A DNA stretch of 64,000 nucleotides from Metallyticus violacea (taxonomy: Eukaryota > Arthropoda > Insecta > Mantodea > Metallyticidae): positions 82,801,501-82,865,500 of the forward strand of contig CM060831.1 in NCBI GenBank assembly GCA_030762175.1, in the 5' to 3' direction. Position numbers and translations under genes: made by a program. Of this stretch, positions 1 to 11,059 are shown piece after piece. The stretch's first letter is position 1. The number at the start of each line of letters is the position of its first letter. The notes below the pieces were generated by a model. The model did no database searches and was not told the origin of the DNA. It saw only the letters and a program-made list of their open reading frames with translations.

Positions 1-700
1 GTATGGAAATGATTTGGTGATGTGCATATCTAAACTACTCATATACAAATCAGCCAGAAAAGGCAATAATGGATTCTCCATAGCCAAAACTGCTTCTTGT
101 TAGTAAAATTCACCATTGAACTTAAGGAAATTCTGACTAATACATACTTTGGTTAGTTAGATGTATTCTTCAATCTCCTTGTTGCTCAGTTTCACAGACT
201 GTAACCTTTTTCGAAGAGATGTTGGAAGTTAGCATTTTGGTATACTGGGAAAAAAGTGACTTTACATCAAAAGACACTAAAAGATCATCCTTTTGGAGAA
301 ACAAACCTTTTGATTTTCTCCACCAGTTCTTCGGAATTCTTTACACAGCTATCGAATTGTGGAAGTTTTTGAAATCTCTGGAGGAGCCATCTTGCTAGTT
401 GGTAGGAAGGTGTGTTTCTATAATTGATTATTGGTCTCATGGGATTTCCTGGTTTGTGTATTTTCAGTAGACCATGTATCCTTGCTAATGATGTGTTGTC
501 TGCTTTTAATTTTAGTTTCTCCTTGGATGGTATGATTGTGCATTTATTGACGGATTTGTTTATGACCTGTATGCATCCCTTTAAAGGATGTGCTTTTATT
601 TTCACGTATTCATTCCCCCTGAGAAGTTCCTCCATCTTTGATTTATACTCTGCTTTGTACATTAATACAATTTTGATTAACGACGATAAGAACATCGTTA
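1..700 (-). pseudogene. Penelope-like element reverse transcriptase, partial and broken
   Basis: Read on the minus strand from about 695, this encodes the fingers and palm of a PLE reverse transcriptase. An open stretch (285-695) carries HGLLKIHKPG and PMRPIINYRNTPSYQLA, the usual PLE block that precedes the palm. After frame breaks near 285 come SFDVKSLFPSIP-like residues, and near 60-110 GEFY(stop)QEAVLAMENP and LADLYMSS, the PLE version of the motif before the catalytic YxDD box. That box would lie beyond the left edge. Bases 1-133 are nearly identical to 21553-21690, so both come from one family. Stops and frameshifts rule out a working enzyme. The role of the family is target-primed reverse transcription of its own RNA. 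Confidence 0.8.
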
Positions 701-751
701 GAAAAAAAAGGGGAAGAAATTCTGAATCATATCAACAAAAGTAAGGTTAGG

Positions 752-2390
752 TTTGGCGCACAAAAGCAAATCCTGGAATCACTCAACAAAAGACCAGCAG
801 TATATAAAAAAGCAAAGGAAACAAAATTGTAATAATGAACAAAGCAGAGTATAAATCAAACAGTTTTCCAGCTTTTAAGTCTTCAACACACGTGTGATTT
901 AGAGCTTAAAATCAATAATGTACTACTACAAGAGAAAGAACACACTAAATATCTTGGTCTAACACTTGACAAAAAACATTCCTTTCCTTTCCTTCTTGAA
1001 CAGATTCACAATATAACTAAGAGAGTGAATAAGAAGAGTAACATATTAACAAGACTATCAAGAGTCAAATGGGTTGGATCCATAAGTCTTCTAAAAGGTA
1101 TATAAAGCCTAATTTACTCTATGGAAATGAGATAATGTCCACAACAAACAACCAACTTAAAATTAAATTGGATACAGTACAATATAGGTCCTTAAGGACA
1201 ATAACAGGAGCCGTTAAAACAACACCAATTGCTACAATGCACAGCATAACTACTAACAACTTGCCAATTAAAATATAGCTAAACATTAAAATCGCTATAG
1301 TGGGATAGAAATCAAAAAGTAATCAACACAGGAATAAATGGTTTCATATTTCTGACAGCACACAACAATTAAAAATACAACAGACTTTCAAAAATTACAT
1401 ACAGAAAGGAGATTTTGACAAAATTTTACAAATAAGCACTAACCCTGTCATTACACCAACTAATCCTTTACAACATATAGATATTGACGTGAAACTAAAT
1501 CTGTATACAATAGTTTCCAAGAAGAACGACCCACCTGAGGTATTAAGAATGATAGCATATAGTACACTGAATAACTATTATCCGACTGATATATGATGTA
1601 GAGTGTATGTAGATGGATCTTTTAAAAATGGAGAAACAGGCTTCTGAATACAATGCGAAGAATTCTTTCAATATATACCTTTGAGACAGTATGCTACCAA
1701 TTTTGATGGTGAAATAATGGCCATTAGAACAGCTTTACAAAATTCATTATATAGACCTAACATAAATGTTATTTTATATGACTCTAAAGCAGCACTACAC
1801 AGTATAATAAATTACAGTTACCCACCAACATATGCTATAAATGAAATAAGAAAACTATATCATATAATCCAAATCAGAAATACAGAAATAGTTTAACAAT
1901 GGATCCAGAGCAATGTGGGACTGAAGGGGAATGAGATTGCTGATACTTTAGCGTAAAAAGGAGCCACCATAAAATTTAACTTCACTCTGAATTGAAACTA
2001 ATAAAAATATTAATATCTGAACAATCAAACAAACAAAACATTAACATCCGAACAAGAACAACAAAATATCAAACAAAAACTTAAAGGAAAACCATATCAA
2101 GATCTAAATATTTTCAAAAATCTTTCATTGAAACTAAGAAAAATTGCATTTACTAAATTCTGCTTAATTGTGGGCATCATTGCCTGTTAGAACATCTCTC
2201 CAGGATTAAATTAATCAAGGCTGGCCATTGCCCAATATGTAAGGTTGTGAATACTATTTTAAATAAACAACTCCACTGCAATGTAGCCAATTAGATAGCA
2301 GCAAACAAATGAAAAATAATTTGGAAGCTCTTTATTGTGAAGGTAGGAAAAAAATAATAAATATCCGCATTCCCAATGATAAACATTTGC
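752..2390 (+). pseudogene. LINE relic: reverse transcriptase end, RNase H, zinc knuckle
   Basis: The order visible in translation is: end of the reverse transcriptase (about 850-1280, with EHTKYLGLTLDKKH and the thumb region VKWVGSISLLKGYIKPNLLYG), a linker, then an RNase H domain (about 1600-1960). RNase H shows the acidic series VYVDGS, GEIMAIRTAL, ILYDSKAAL and GNEIADTLA. A C-terminal knuckle, AGHCPICKV followed by an HC pair, lies near 2220-2280. RNase H after the reverse transcriptase places it in the I/R1/LOA group of non-LTR retrotransposons; clade not resolved. Several in-frame stops (for example before 1280, near 1597 and 1893) show it is dead. I call this family LINE-J; other pieces are at 5725-6245, 11060-12550, 19735-20600 and 58790-59940. 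Confidence 0.75.
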
Positions 2391-2399
2391 AGGCAGGCA

Positions 2400-3150
2400 G
2401 GCAACCAACCTACCACACAGGAAATCCATACATACAGATAATCACATAAACAATATTAGATTCTATCCTAAACCACACCAACATGGCATTATACACAGCC
2501 CAGCTCCTAGATTTAGTAAATATCCCATTCAACAAAAAAGAATACCAATACATCATCAACATTGCACTCAATAATGGATTCGTTAGTAGATAAAGTCAAA
2601 CATTTCAAAAGATTTAAAAACACCATTACTCTTCCCACAATTAAGAAACTCATAAGTATTAAAAAATTCACAGATAATCTATGGGCAAACAAGGCATTCT
2701 TGCAAATTTGTAAAAAGTTTTATAATGTATTGGGAGCACAAAATAAAGTTTACATCAAGCATGTTTAGAAAGATCTATAAAGGATGTTATTCCATCCCAC
2801 AAAAAAGCAGCAGCTTATCAAATAGATTGTTTGCATTGTGATCAGAACAATAAGAAAATTAGAGATAAGGGCGAAAGAACACTTTAGAAATGTAAGATAT
2901 AAACAGGTGGATAAATCAGCAGTTGAAGATTAATTTTGAACATGACATCCCAAAAGAAACCAAACTATTGAAAGCTACAAACACTCCCAGAGAATTATAA
3001 ATTTGCGAAAAAAAATTCATTTTAAAGAATAAGCATTGTGTTATGAATTTTGACATTCTGCCAATAGACTTACTGTTTCACTGTATATTGGAACCATCAG
3101 AGATAACTGCCAGCATTAGTCAGTCGTTCCCAGTTCAAGATGTGAGCGAA
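2400..3150 (+). pseudogene. Penelope-like element, linker and GIY-YIG endonuclease relic
   Basis: Residues like HKKAAAYQIDC followed by a spaced cysteine (about 2795-2860) match the start of the PLE GIY-YIG endonuclease, which has a cysteine pair just before the catalytic part. Upstream, 2520-2650 (FNKKEYQYIINIALNNGF) matches the linker between reverse transcriptase and endonuclease. Downstream, 3040-3130 encodes MNFDILP-like C-terminal residues found also at 21728-21842. Frameshifts and stops are frequent. It lies on the opposite strand to the PLE fragment at 1-700 of similar type, so the two may be parts of inverted copies with LINE-J between them. Confidence 0.6.
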
Positions 3151-5170
3151 AGCTTTTGAAACATGTTCTGATATATTAATCAGTTTTTGAAGTATAGTGT
3201 CACCTAATACTGGCCTCATATATATATTCAATTTCACTATTTCCAACTTCTAATAAGTTTACAACCCTATTTATTTGTGTGTGCTTCAGAAGTTACAGTT
3301 TAATGAGAACTAATGGAAAGTGCTATTTAAGTATGGAATTCATATATAAATAATTTCAACTTATGTACAATATACATAATGCTACTTGAATCCATAAACT
3401 GAATATAGATATATGAATATATCTATATTCAGATACAAAAGTTTGTATCTATATTAGATACAAATTTTTACTAGATACAAAAAATTTCAGATTTTGGCTA
3501 GGAATCGAAACATGAATCTTTGACTTACACTGAGCATATGCTCTTTCATCTGAGCTACCCTGCCCTATAAGACTACAACTGCCTATTTCCCCAATTTAAA
3601 GTATATATATCCTCAACATCGCTAAGTTAACATTATAGAGAATTTATCCCAAATAGCGTTAAAAAAATTCCAATAGTGTGGTTAACTATAAAGCGTGGGC
3701 CACAAGCATAATAACTGCTTCTTAAGGATAATTCTGTAAAAAGATTATCTTTGAGATCTCCAGGGTACTCATTTGGGCAGACTGCAGTCAGATTTGGTAA
3801 AAGAAGAGCATTGGCACAGTAAATTAAAGATCTGCAATTCAAGCAACTGTACTTGTCTTACAGAAATTCCACACCTTACACTAACGCATAATTTTATACA
3901 TAAAATCACGTTTACAATGCACATAATACTAGTCTTTATTCCCATTCAAATGGTAATAGACTAATTAAGAGATTTTCAGTTAATAATGACAGGAGCTTCA
4001 ATCTATATCAAAGCAAGAAACTGACTGTAATACAACTTATGATTTTAAAACAAAACCTGGCATGGACATCAAACGAGAATAAAGACTGTCACTGTACAAA
4101 ACACACATACATAATGTTTGTGTGTTAAGTGGCTACATTAAACAAATTTAATAAATAATAAAATGGCATATTTGTTGCTCAACATTTATTTCAGTTCAGT
4201 ACAGAATGCAAATAAAAATGAATATTTTTCAGAATGCATTTTGATTTTTTAATGGCTAAATAGACCTATTCTAGATAGATACAGAATTTTGTAACAGAAT
4301 TATTCCTCTATAAAACCACAAAACAGTATGCTTTTTCTTGGGGTTAGTTCCTGATTTACCCTTTTAGCTTTCATACTATTGGCATAGTTCAATGACATCA
4401 TTCAATGATATGTATCTTGGTGTATGTCAGAAAAAGTGCTGATAATATTGGTTATTAGCATTAAGGTATGTTTCCACATGCACCTCCATGTTATTGAAGG
4501 CATTTAACCTAAGCCAGTAGACCAACCTAAATTTTACCCTTTAGTTTTCTTTGAGCTTCTGAGAGTATGTTGCTTATTGCAATGCACATTTCTTTCATCG
4601 TGCTCCATAGGCAATATAACCATATCATGTTAAGGTTAGGCAAAACTGGTGATCATTGTCCTTCAGAAATGGCAAAATTTTCTAACAAAGAAAACATTCA
4701 GGGCTTGCTGACATCATGCTACTAAGAATAGCAAGCACAAGGATTCTTGTTCCCCAAATGTTTCACAAGCTCATGTTTATACCAATTTAGACTGTGATAT
4801 CCAGTATGAATGTAGAACACCCCATGATACATCATACCAAACATTTCATCTCATAACAGGTGTCTCAAATTCACTGTGAGGATTCTCACTAACAAAATAC
4901 AAACATTCAACATACGGATATCTCTACTTGAATAGAACCATACATTACTGGAAAATCACATGTAGTATCAAATTTGATCAGGTAAAATGATATACTTCAG
5001 AAGTCAATTATATGAGATTCTTCTCTTTGTTAGGTGGTTTTAATTTGTGCACAGTAGCAATATGATCTACATGTAGCTTTTTTTCTTCATTTTGTTGACA
5101 CCTGCAACATTTTACATTTTACATAGCGACATCTGTGGAGAGGCATTGGAAAAATGGCAAATATTGAATA
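3021..5170. repeat. 2.1 kb duplicated segment, copy 1
   Basis: This stretch aligns end to end with 21703-23710. The left part, which contains the PLE endonuclease tail, has many substitutions and indels. The rightmost part, about 4645-5170, is identical base for base to 23185-23710 as far as I can read. No coding sequence was recognised between 3570 and 5030. The right end stops inside a mariner transposase start that continues in the other copy. Confidence 0.85.
3496..3564 (-). mobile_element. tRNA-derived SINE head
   Basis: On the minus strand the sequence starts GGCAGGGTAGCTCAGATG, a good A box, and contains GTTTCGATTCC, a good B box, about 40 bases later. Such an internal pol III promoter is the head of a tRNA-derived SINE or a tRNA pseudogene. 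The matching place in the second copy (near 22125-22190) is mostly deleted. Confidence 0.55.
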
Positions 5171-5171
5171 T
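5030..5171 (+). mobile_element. Truncated mariner 5' end
   Basis: The bases from about 5033 equal the 5' end of the mariner relic at 23573. They include the first residues of its transposase (MANIEYP at 5154), after which homology stops abruptly. It is a broken fragment only. Confidence 0.55.
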
Positions 5172-5179
5172 CCTGTAGT

Positions 5180-5800
5180 TATTAAGGCTTGGTAAAGAAG
5201 GACCATGAACAAGCCTGTAACATTAGTCATATATGTTACATGATTGGAGAGTGAACATTCATAAACTTCAGGGTAGAGCACAATATGAAGTATAATCACA
5301 GCCTATGTGCTTCTGTTAGTCATTCTTTCAATACACTAAGGAATGCTCAAGTTAACTTCATTAACATACCATTAAAAGAAAATCTGGGGCCCAAATTTTG
5401 TCATTTTAAGTAACCTACACTATAACTCTTACAACCACCACCTTACAAAATCAAATGCAAATTGTCTGACAACACATTCACCTCTTCAAACTAATTAAAC
5501 TGTGGATAATTCAACAATGTGTTAACTGCTCTTTGGTCACTTTCTCCATGAAAATATAGCCATGTGATACTGGTTACCCCAAATGAGAATTGCTGGTGCT
5601 GCTTTGATTTATAAACACAAGATCCTTTATTAGTTAATATAGTTGGGAGAATAAATATTACATACACTTACATTTTATGCTTAATTTTATTTTGACCATA
5701 TGTACAACAAAGTATAATGAATTAGTTAGCTACCAACAAATGCTATAAATGAAATAAGAAAACTATATCATAATCCAGATCAGAAATAGTTTTACAATGA
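5180..5800. repeat. Segment present inverted at 51720-52370
   Basis: The reverse complement of this stretch reappears at 51720-52370 with scattered differences. A region near 5570-5620 (tggttaccccaaatgagaat and neighbours) is easy to align with 51975-52020 inverted. No host gene is visible. The right part overlaps the LINE-J RNase H tail. Confidence 0.75.
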
Positions 5801-6245
5801 ATTGCAAGGCACGTAGGATTGAAGGAGAATGAGAATGCTGATACTTTAGCTAAAAAAAGACCTATCATAAAATTAAAACCACCTTTAGATTAGAATTTCC
5901 CTCAAATTTGAAACTCATAAAAATTAATAACTGAACAAAAAATAAAAAAGAAAATATTCAACAATAAGGTAAAGGAAAACCATAAGATCTAAATACTTTC
6001 AAACATATTTTATTGAAACCAAAAGAAAAATGGAATTGCCCAACTGTGCCTAATTGTTGAGCATGATTGGGTGTCAGAAATTCTTTTTGGGATGTAATTA
6101 GTCAAGGATAGTCACTGCAAACTGTATAAGAATATGAATATTATCTTAAACAGAGAACATCTACTAAAATGCAGCCATATTGATAGCAACAAACAGATAG
6201 AAATAATCTGGAAGTTCTTTAGTGGGAAGAGAGGGAAAAATAATG
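5725..6245 (+). pseudogene. LINE-J RNase H tail and 3' end
   Basis: Matches 1825-2380 of the window: the TNAINEIRKLYH segment, a decayed GNE(R/I)AD motif near 5830, and a shared 3' end around 6200-6245. Full of stops. It abuts the left edge of duplication block A. Confidence 0.65.
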
Positions 6246-6785
6246 ATACCATCATTCCGAATGACCACTAGCAAGTTAAATATCACATTTGATATGATTT
6301 TTAATCTTGACTCAAAGATTTTTCAAATGAATTCAAATAATGTTTTTAACTGTAACAAAGGCAAAAAGGAGTAATTTGTTCTAAATTCTACTGTATGCAT
6401 TACTAACGGTGTGCACTAAATATCAACCTCATTTATACCCGATATGTCATTAAATATATAATAAATTGAGTGTCTTTGCAATGCCAAGATAAATGTCTCC
6501 CTCATTTTTTCTACAAAGTGCAAAGTTATGAAACTTTAAGCACTAACAATTCTAAAGATGTTTTTACTCAATAAATCTAATCTTACTAAATGCTCAATGT
6601 ATCCACATTAATACCAACAGTTTACTTATGACATGATTGGATAATGCTGTTACAGCATATTTCAGTTTATATTGATCCATTACTTATGGGTGAAAGATGT
6701 TTTCAAATAGTACATGCCTACATACATTTTTTTTCACTAACTTCATAATCATGTGTTTACTGCTTGTGCATTAAACATATCTCCA

Positions 6786-7014
6786 TTAATAAGATTCGCA
6801 GGTAAAGTTCTTCTCACAAACTTCACAATTACATTTCTGGATAAAGCTCATCCCACAAACTTCACATTTGTATGTCTTCTTAACCTCATGTATCAAAATA
6901 TGTCTCTTTAAATTATATATAGAAGTTCTTCTCACAAACTTCACATTTATGTGGTTTCTTACCATCATGAATGAAAGATGTCCTAATATGAAATTGCTGG
7001 GTAAAGCTCTTTTC
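6786..7014 (-). pseudogene. Decayed zinc fingers downstream of the stop of gene A
   Basis: In shifted frames the minus strand still reads KPHKCEV-, KTYKCEVCGMSF- and CNCEVCEKNF-like pieces. These are the former C-terminal fingers of the 7015-8266 exon. A 2-base loss at about 7013 turns the cysteine codon of the next finger into a stop, so this part is no longer translated in frame. The matching region of gene B (53228-53418) is decayed in a similar way. Confidence 0.75.
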
Positions 7015-8266
7015 TCAAACTTCACATTTATGTGGTTTCTTACCCTCATGAATCAAAAGATGTCTCCTAAAATGACATTTCTGGGTAAAGCTGTTCCCAC
7101 AAACTTCACATTTATGTGGTTTCTTACCCTCATGAATCAAAAGATGTCTCCTTAAAGAAGATATCCCGTTAAAGCTCTTCCCACAAAATTCACATTTATG
7201 TAGTTTCTTACCCTCATGAATCAAAAGATGTGTCCTAAAATTAGATTTCTGGGTAAAGCTCTTTACACAAACTTCACATTTATGTGGTTTCTTACCCTCA
7301 TGAATTAACACATGTGTCCTTAGTGTACATTTCTGGGTAAAACTCTTTCCACAAACTTCACATTTGTATGGTTTCTCACCCTCATGAATCATAAGATGTT
7401 TGCTCAAATTACATTTGAGGGTAAAGATCTTCCCACAAACTTCACATTTATGTGGTTCCTTACCCTCATGCATCAAAAGATGTTTGCTTAAATAAGATGT
7501 GTGTGTAAAGCTTTTCGCACAAATTCCACATTTATGTGCCTTCTTACCCTCATGTATCGAAATATGTTTCCTTAAATTAGATATAAAGGTAAAACTCTTG
7601 TCACAAACTTCACATTTATGTGGTTCCTTACCCTCATGAATCAAAAGATGTCTTCTTAAAGCAGATATGCGGTTAAAACTCTTCCCACAAACTTCACATT
7701 TATGTGGTTTCTTGTCCTCATGAATCAAAAGATGTGTCCTAAAATGAGATTTCTGGGTAAAGCTCTTCCCACAAACTTCACATTTATGTGGTTTCTTACC
7801 CTCGTGAATCAAAAGATGTCTCCTTAAAGTAGATATCCAGTTAAAGCTCTTCCCACAAACTTCACATTTACGTGGTTTCTTACCCTCATGAATCAAAATA
7901 TGTCTCCTTAAAGCAGATATCCCGTTAAAGCTCTTCCCACAAACTTCACATTTATGTGGTTTCTTACCCTCGTGCATCAAAAGATGTGAGCTTAAATTAT
8001 GGGCTTTGTTATAGCGGTTGCCACAAAATTCAGAATTAGGTGCTTCCCTATGGTTTTGTAAGTGCCCTTCAGTTATTATTTTATTTTTTTGATGTTCATG
8101 AATTAATGTGTTTCTTTTTATAGATAAAGTAGTGGTGTAAGTGCTATTATATAATTCACAAGAGAATATTTGCTTCTTTGTGTTCTCTTTACAATCCTGC
8201 GTAACTTCCATAAAAGAAGTGTTCGATAAGTTTTTCAAACATCTGGACAGGTCTTCTTTATTTGGC
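7015..8266 (-). CDS. C2H2 zinc-finger protein A, terminal exon with 11 fingers
   Basis: A likely nuclear DNA-binding protein; the target is unknown. The exon starts after a consensus acceptor (ttcttcacatttcag, identical in gene B) and opens with PNKEDLSRCLKNLSNTSF. Two degenerate fingers follow (FSCELYNST... and NSEFCGNRY..., each lacking a zinc ligand). Then come 11 intact fingers of the form C-x2-C-x12-H-x3-H joined by linkers of type IHEGKKPHKCEVCGKSF. Linkers are nearly identical while the recognition stretch between the second Cys and first His varies (NGISALRR, TQKSHFRT, TFISNLRK, THTSYLSK and others). The frame ends inside a twelfth finger through a 2-base deletion. The upstream frame toward 8331 is open but is probably intron. 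Splice phase (one base of an AG|G arginine codon) fits the exon at 25698-25774. With the three upstream exons the protein would be about 530 residues. Confidence 0.85.
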
Positions 8267-8849
8267 CTGAAATGTGAAGAATATAATGATGAAAAAAAGA
8301 GAAATTGTTTTGTTGCAAACATAAAAATCAAAACATTTTCAGTTTAGACTCATTACTCATTATGGGATTTATGAAACTACATCCAACTAATATAAATATT
8401 CATTAAAATCAGAATAAGAATTACTGTAAAATGTTGCTACTGTTGATCATTCATTTAGTTTGTAACACTTATAATCAATCCAATGAAACTTGAAATTTAG
8501 TGCTTTTGGTCAATGTAGAATAATATTGAAGAATTTTAAATGTTTACTATGTTCTTAGCTGAATGAATGTAAGCTAAGAACATAGCTTAATGAATGTAAG
8601 CTTTTAGAATGTAATTTTCATGCCACTGTACACACATACTAAGAGAATTATTATTAGTACCCTTGTTGCTTAGTTTCAACAATAATTATGATTGTCAAAT
8701 ATTCTTTACACACAGTAGCACAATAATTAAAGATTTATATATTTGAAACTTTTATAGAAATGGCAAACTATTTCGTCTTTCGTGATTTGTAGGTTTTAAG
8801 TGTATCTAAATTGAAATTATTCATATGTTGTCAGGTAGCAGAAGAGGTT

Positions 8850-9400
8850 TAGGCATAATTCAATGATAATTCTGATAGGTATGGATCTGCATAAACCAAC
8901 ACTGCCATTTTGTCAAAAGTAATAAAGCATCAGTTGCTTTTAAAACTGAATAACATTCAACTTGCTCATAGCTGAACAATGCTGTTATACTGAGACTGCT
9001 AGTTTCAAAATCCTGTGTGTTTACAAACATTAAATAAATTTGGCAGCACGCAGGACTTCTATCATCTTAATTATATCTACAATTTTCTTTTAACTTTTCA
9101 TTATAACTTAAATCGATCAGTTATAATGAGGGCACTTTGCATGTTTCATCAGTGAAAGGTATAAATAAAGTGTTGGAGTTCATTAAAATGAGAATGCTCA
9201 ATGGTGAAGAAATATAACTTCATTTTCATCTCTAGCTTGCCCAAAACAACAGCTGAACCTCTATCTGCTGCAATTCATTAAAATCTAATTTTTCTGAAAG
9301 AGGGATCACTGGATTGCTAGTTGATTATAGGCAAACGGAAATTACTTGTATAAGATATTGTTGCAGTATTTAGGACAAAGTTAAAATGTGCATTTTCAAA
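8850..9400 (-). repeat. Dispersed repeat R, copy 1
   Basis: One of four related stretches (others 45560-46640, 49950-50460 and 55370-57130). Minus-strand translation keeps protein-like blocks shared among copies, for example RDENEVIFLHH and KWQCWFMQIHTY, but with stops here. The source protein was not recognised. Just beyond it, an open frame of 79 codons on the plus strand (9386-9625) is also open in block B (56896-57135) with about 16 residue differences; I cannot say whether it is more than chance. Confidence 0.5.
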
Positions 9401-10017
9401 GCAACTGGAGGTGAGCTTCAGAAATTTTCTATTTCATTTACCATGCAATTAGTTTTGTTTTTCCCTGGAGTGAGCAAGGTCAACAAGCAAGCAAGCATGT
9501 TTGTTATCCGCTTCACGGAGTGGCAATCAAGCGGGTGTTGGCTGATAAGAAAGCATAACTGTTTGCAAAGTACTTCAATAACTATATTTATGATTCCTGG
9601 CTGCTTTAGAGATTATATTAGTTAACTTTTTTATACTGAACTACGAGTACAATGATAAGTTCTTTTTCTCAGGCAGCTCCTTAAATATCCCATAATTTTG
9701 TGAAGTTTTATTTGTTAATATTTTACTACTGGAGAAATCCACCAGGTTGCACACAATCAATAAAAGTTTATAAACTTCTATGCAAATGTTAAGTGCAATT
9801 AATGCAACTCTTAATAAAATGTGTGCTTTCATAATTTACAATAGATTTTTAGTTATCATCATTATATTTAGTGCATTTTATAACATGAATACTTACAATT
9901 AACAGTTTGATATTCCGCTGCACATTTATATTGTGGTATGTATAAATGGTCATTCTGATGATACCTTTATATTCATTGTACTATATGAGAATAAATCAAA
10001 ACAGCTCATTCTTTTTG

Positions 10018-10122
10018 TAATTATATCTAATCTATCATCTTAACACAATCTTATGCTTCACTTACTTTTAAATATGGGTGAAGCATAAGAGTGTGTTAGA
10101 CGACATATTAGATATAATTTAC
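10018..10122. mobile_element. Foldback of two PLE 3' ends
   Basis: An imperfect inverted repeat with arms of about 48 bases around a short AT centre. Each arm contains gaagcataag next to tgtgtta, the sequence seen at PLE 3' ends at 20690 and 30260. The whole stretch of about 190 bases (10013-10202) is missing at the matching place in block B (near 58115). Confidence 0.6.
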
Positions 10123-10734
10123 ATTAACAAGCTTCACTGTGTGAATTAAAACAGAATTTTTTAAAAATGTCTTATTTCAGAAAGTTCTTAAATAAATTTC
10201 ATTGTTTGTTTAGTTCGCTACAAAAGAGAAAGAATTAAGTTTAAGTATCTTAAAAACTGCATTGTAAGATTGTTCACAATGAAACAGTGATGATTTCAGG
10301 AATAAAGAGAAAGTAGAAGCATCACCAATTCCTATCATTTGGCGCAAAAAATGAACAATGTAGTGATTTTGCCAGATGATTCCCTTGTCTCTTTTAATGT
10401 CGGATCTTTGCTCAATGGCATTTCATAACACAGATTGCTTTTTTAACTATGGAAATAGCTTAAAAATATGGTCACATCAGTAGATGATGTTCAGTATTAC
10501 ACCATTTTCACAAAATTGTGCGTAGATCAAAATTTCTTCATTTTAATAGAAAAATTTACTAACAAAACTCTGGGTTGGATATGGGTAATCCCCTCTTTCC
10601 ATTTTTGGCAAAATTCATTCCAGAGTACAATAGAGGTATGCTTAGCAAGGCATTTCCATTTATCTTTAAACATGGTTACACACACACATACTGTTGCAAC
10701 TATATATATAATATAATATAAAAATAAAGTAACA

Positions 10735-10850
10735 CTATTAACAATGTAACAAATTAAGTCATGATAAATGAAGAAAAGGATAAAACATTAACAAAAAGTG
10801 ACACTTGTAATCGCTATATTTCGAACTCATAAAGTTCTTCTATAGCAAGA
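10735..10850 (-). repeat. Dispersed ~110 bp repeat ending in a two-part hairpin, copy 1
   Basis: Similar to 43990-44125 and 58640-58730. At 10813-10846 an outer helix gctata/tatagc encloses an inner helix gaact/agttc with small symmetric internal loops. Shared text such as aaaggataaaac and gtaac...aatgtaac lies beside it. It probably represents the 3' end of a retroelement read on the minus strand; the family is not known to me. Confidence 0.5.
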
Positions 10851-11059
10851 AGACTGTTAATTTATGTGTATGTGAATATATATATATATTAACATAAAAA
10901 CAACAGAAGAGGCCTTAAAATTATGAAATCTGCAAGACTAAAGCATTAAGTTCGCTGGGATCTGAAGAAGGATGTTGGTCATTTATGAACTTTACAAATC
11001 TATAGAACGAATAACATAAGTTCATTTGGTATATATAGGAAACCCGGGCTGCGCAGTAA

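Noticed and set aside
424..744. 106-codon plus-strand frame
   Set aside because: Antisense of the PLE reverse transcriptase at 285-695, which has the diagnostic motifs.
8266..8331. Upstream part of the open frame of zinc-finger A, giving a longer N-terminus
   Set aside because: A strong acceptor conserved in gene B lies at 8267, the upstream text is T-rich on the coding strand, and no ATG context supports a start there.
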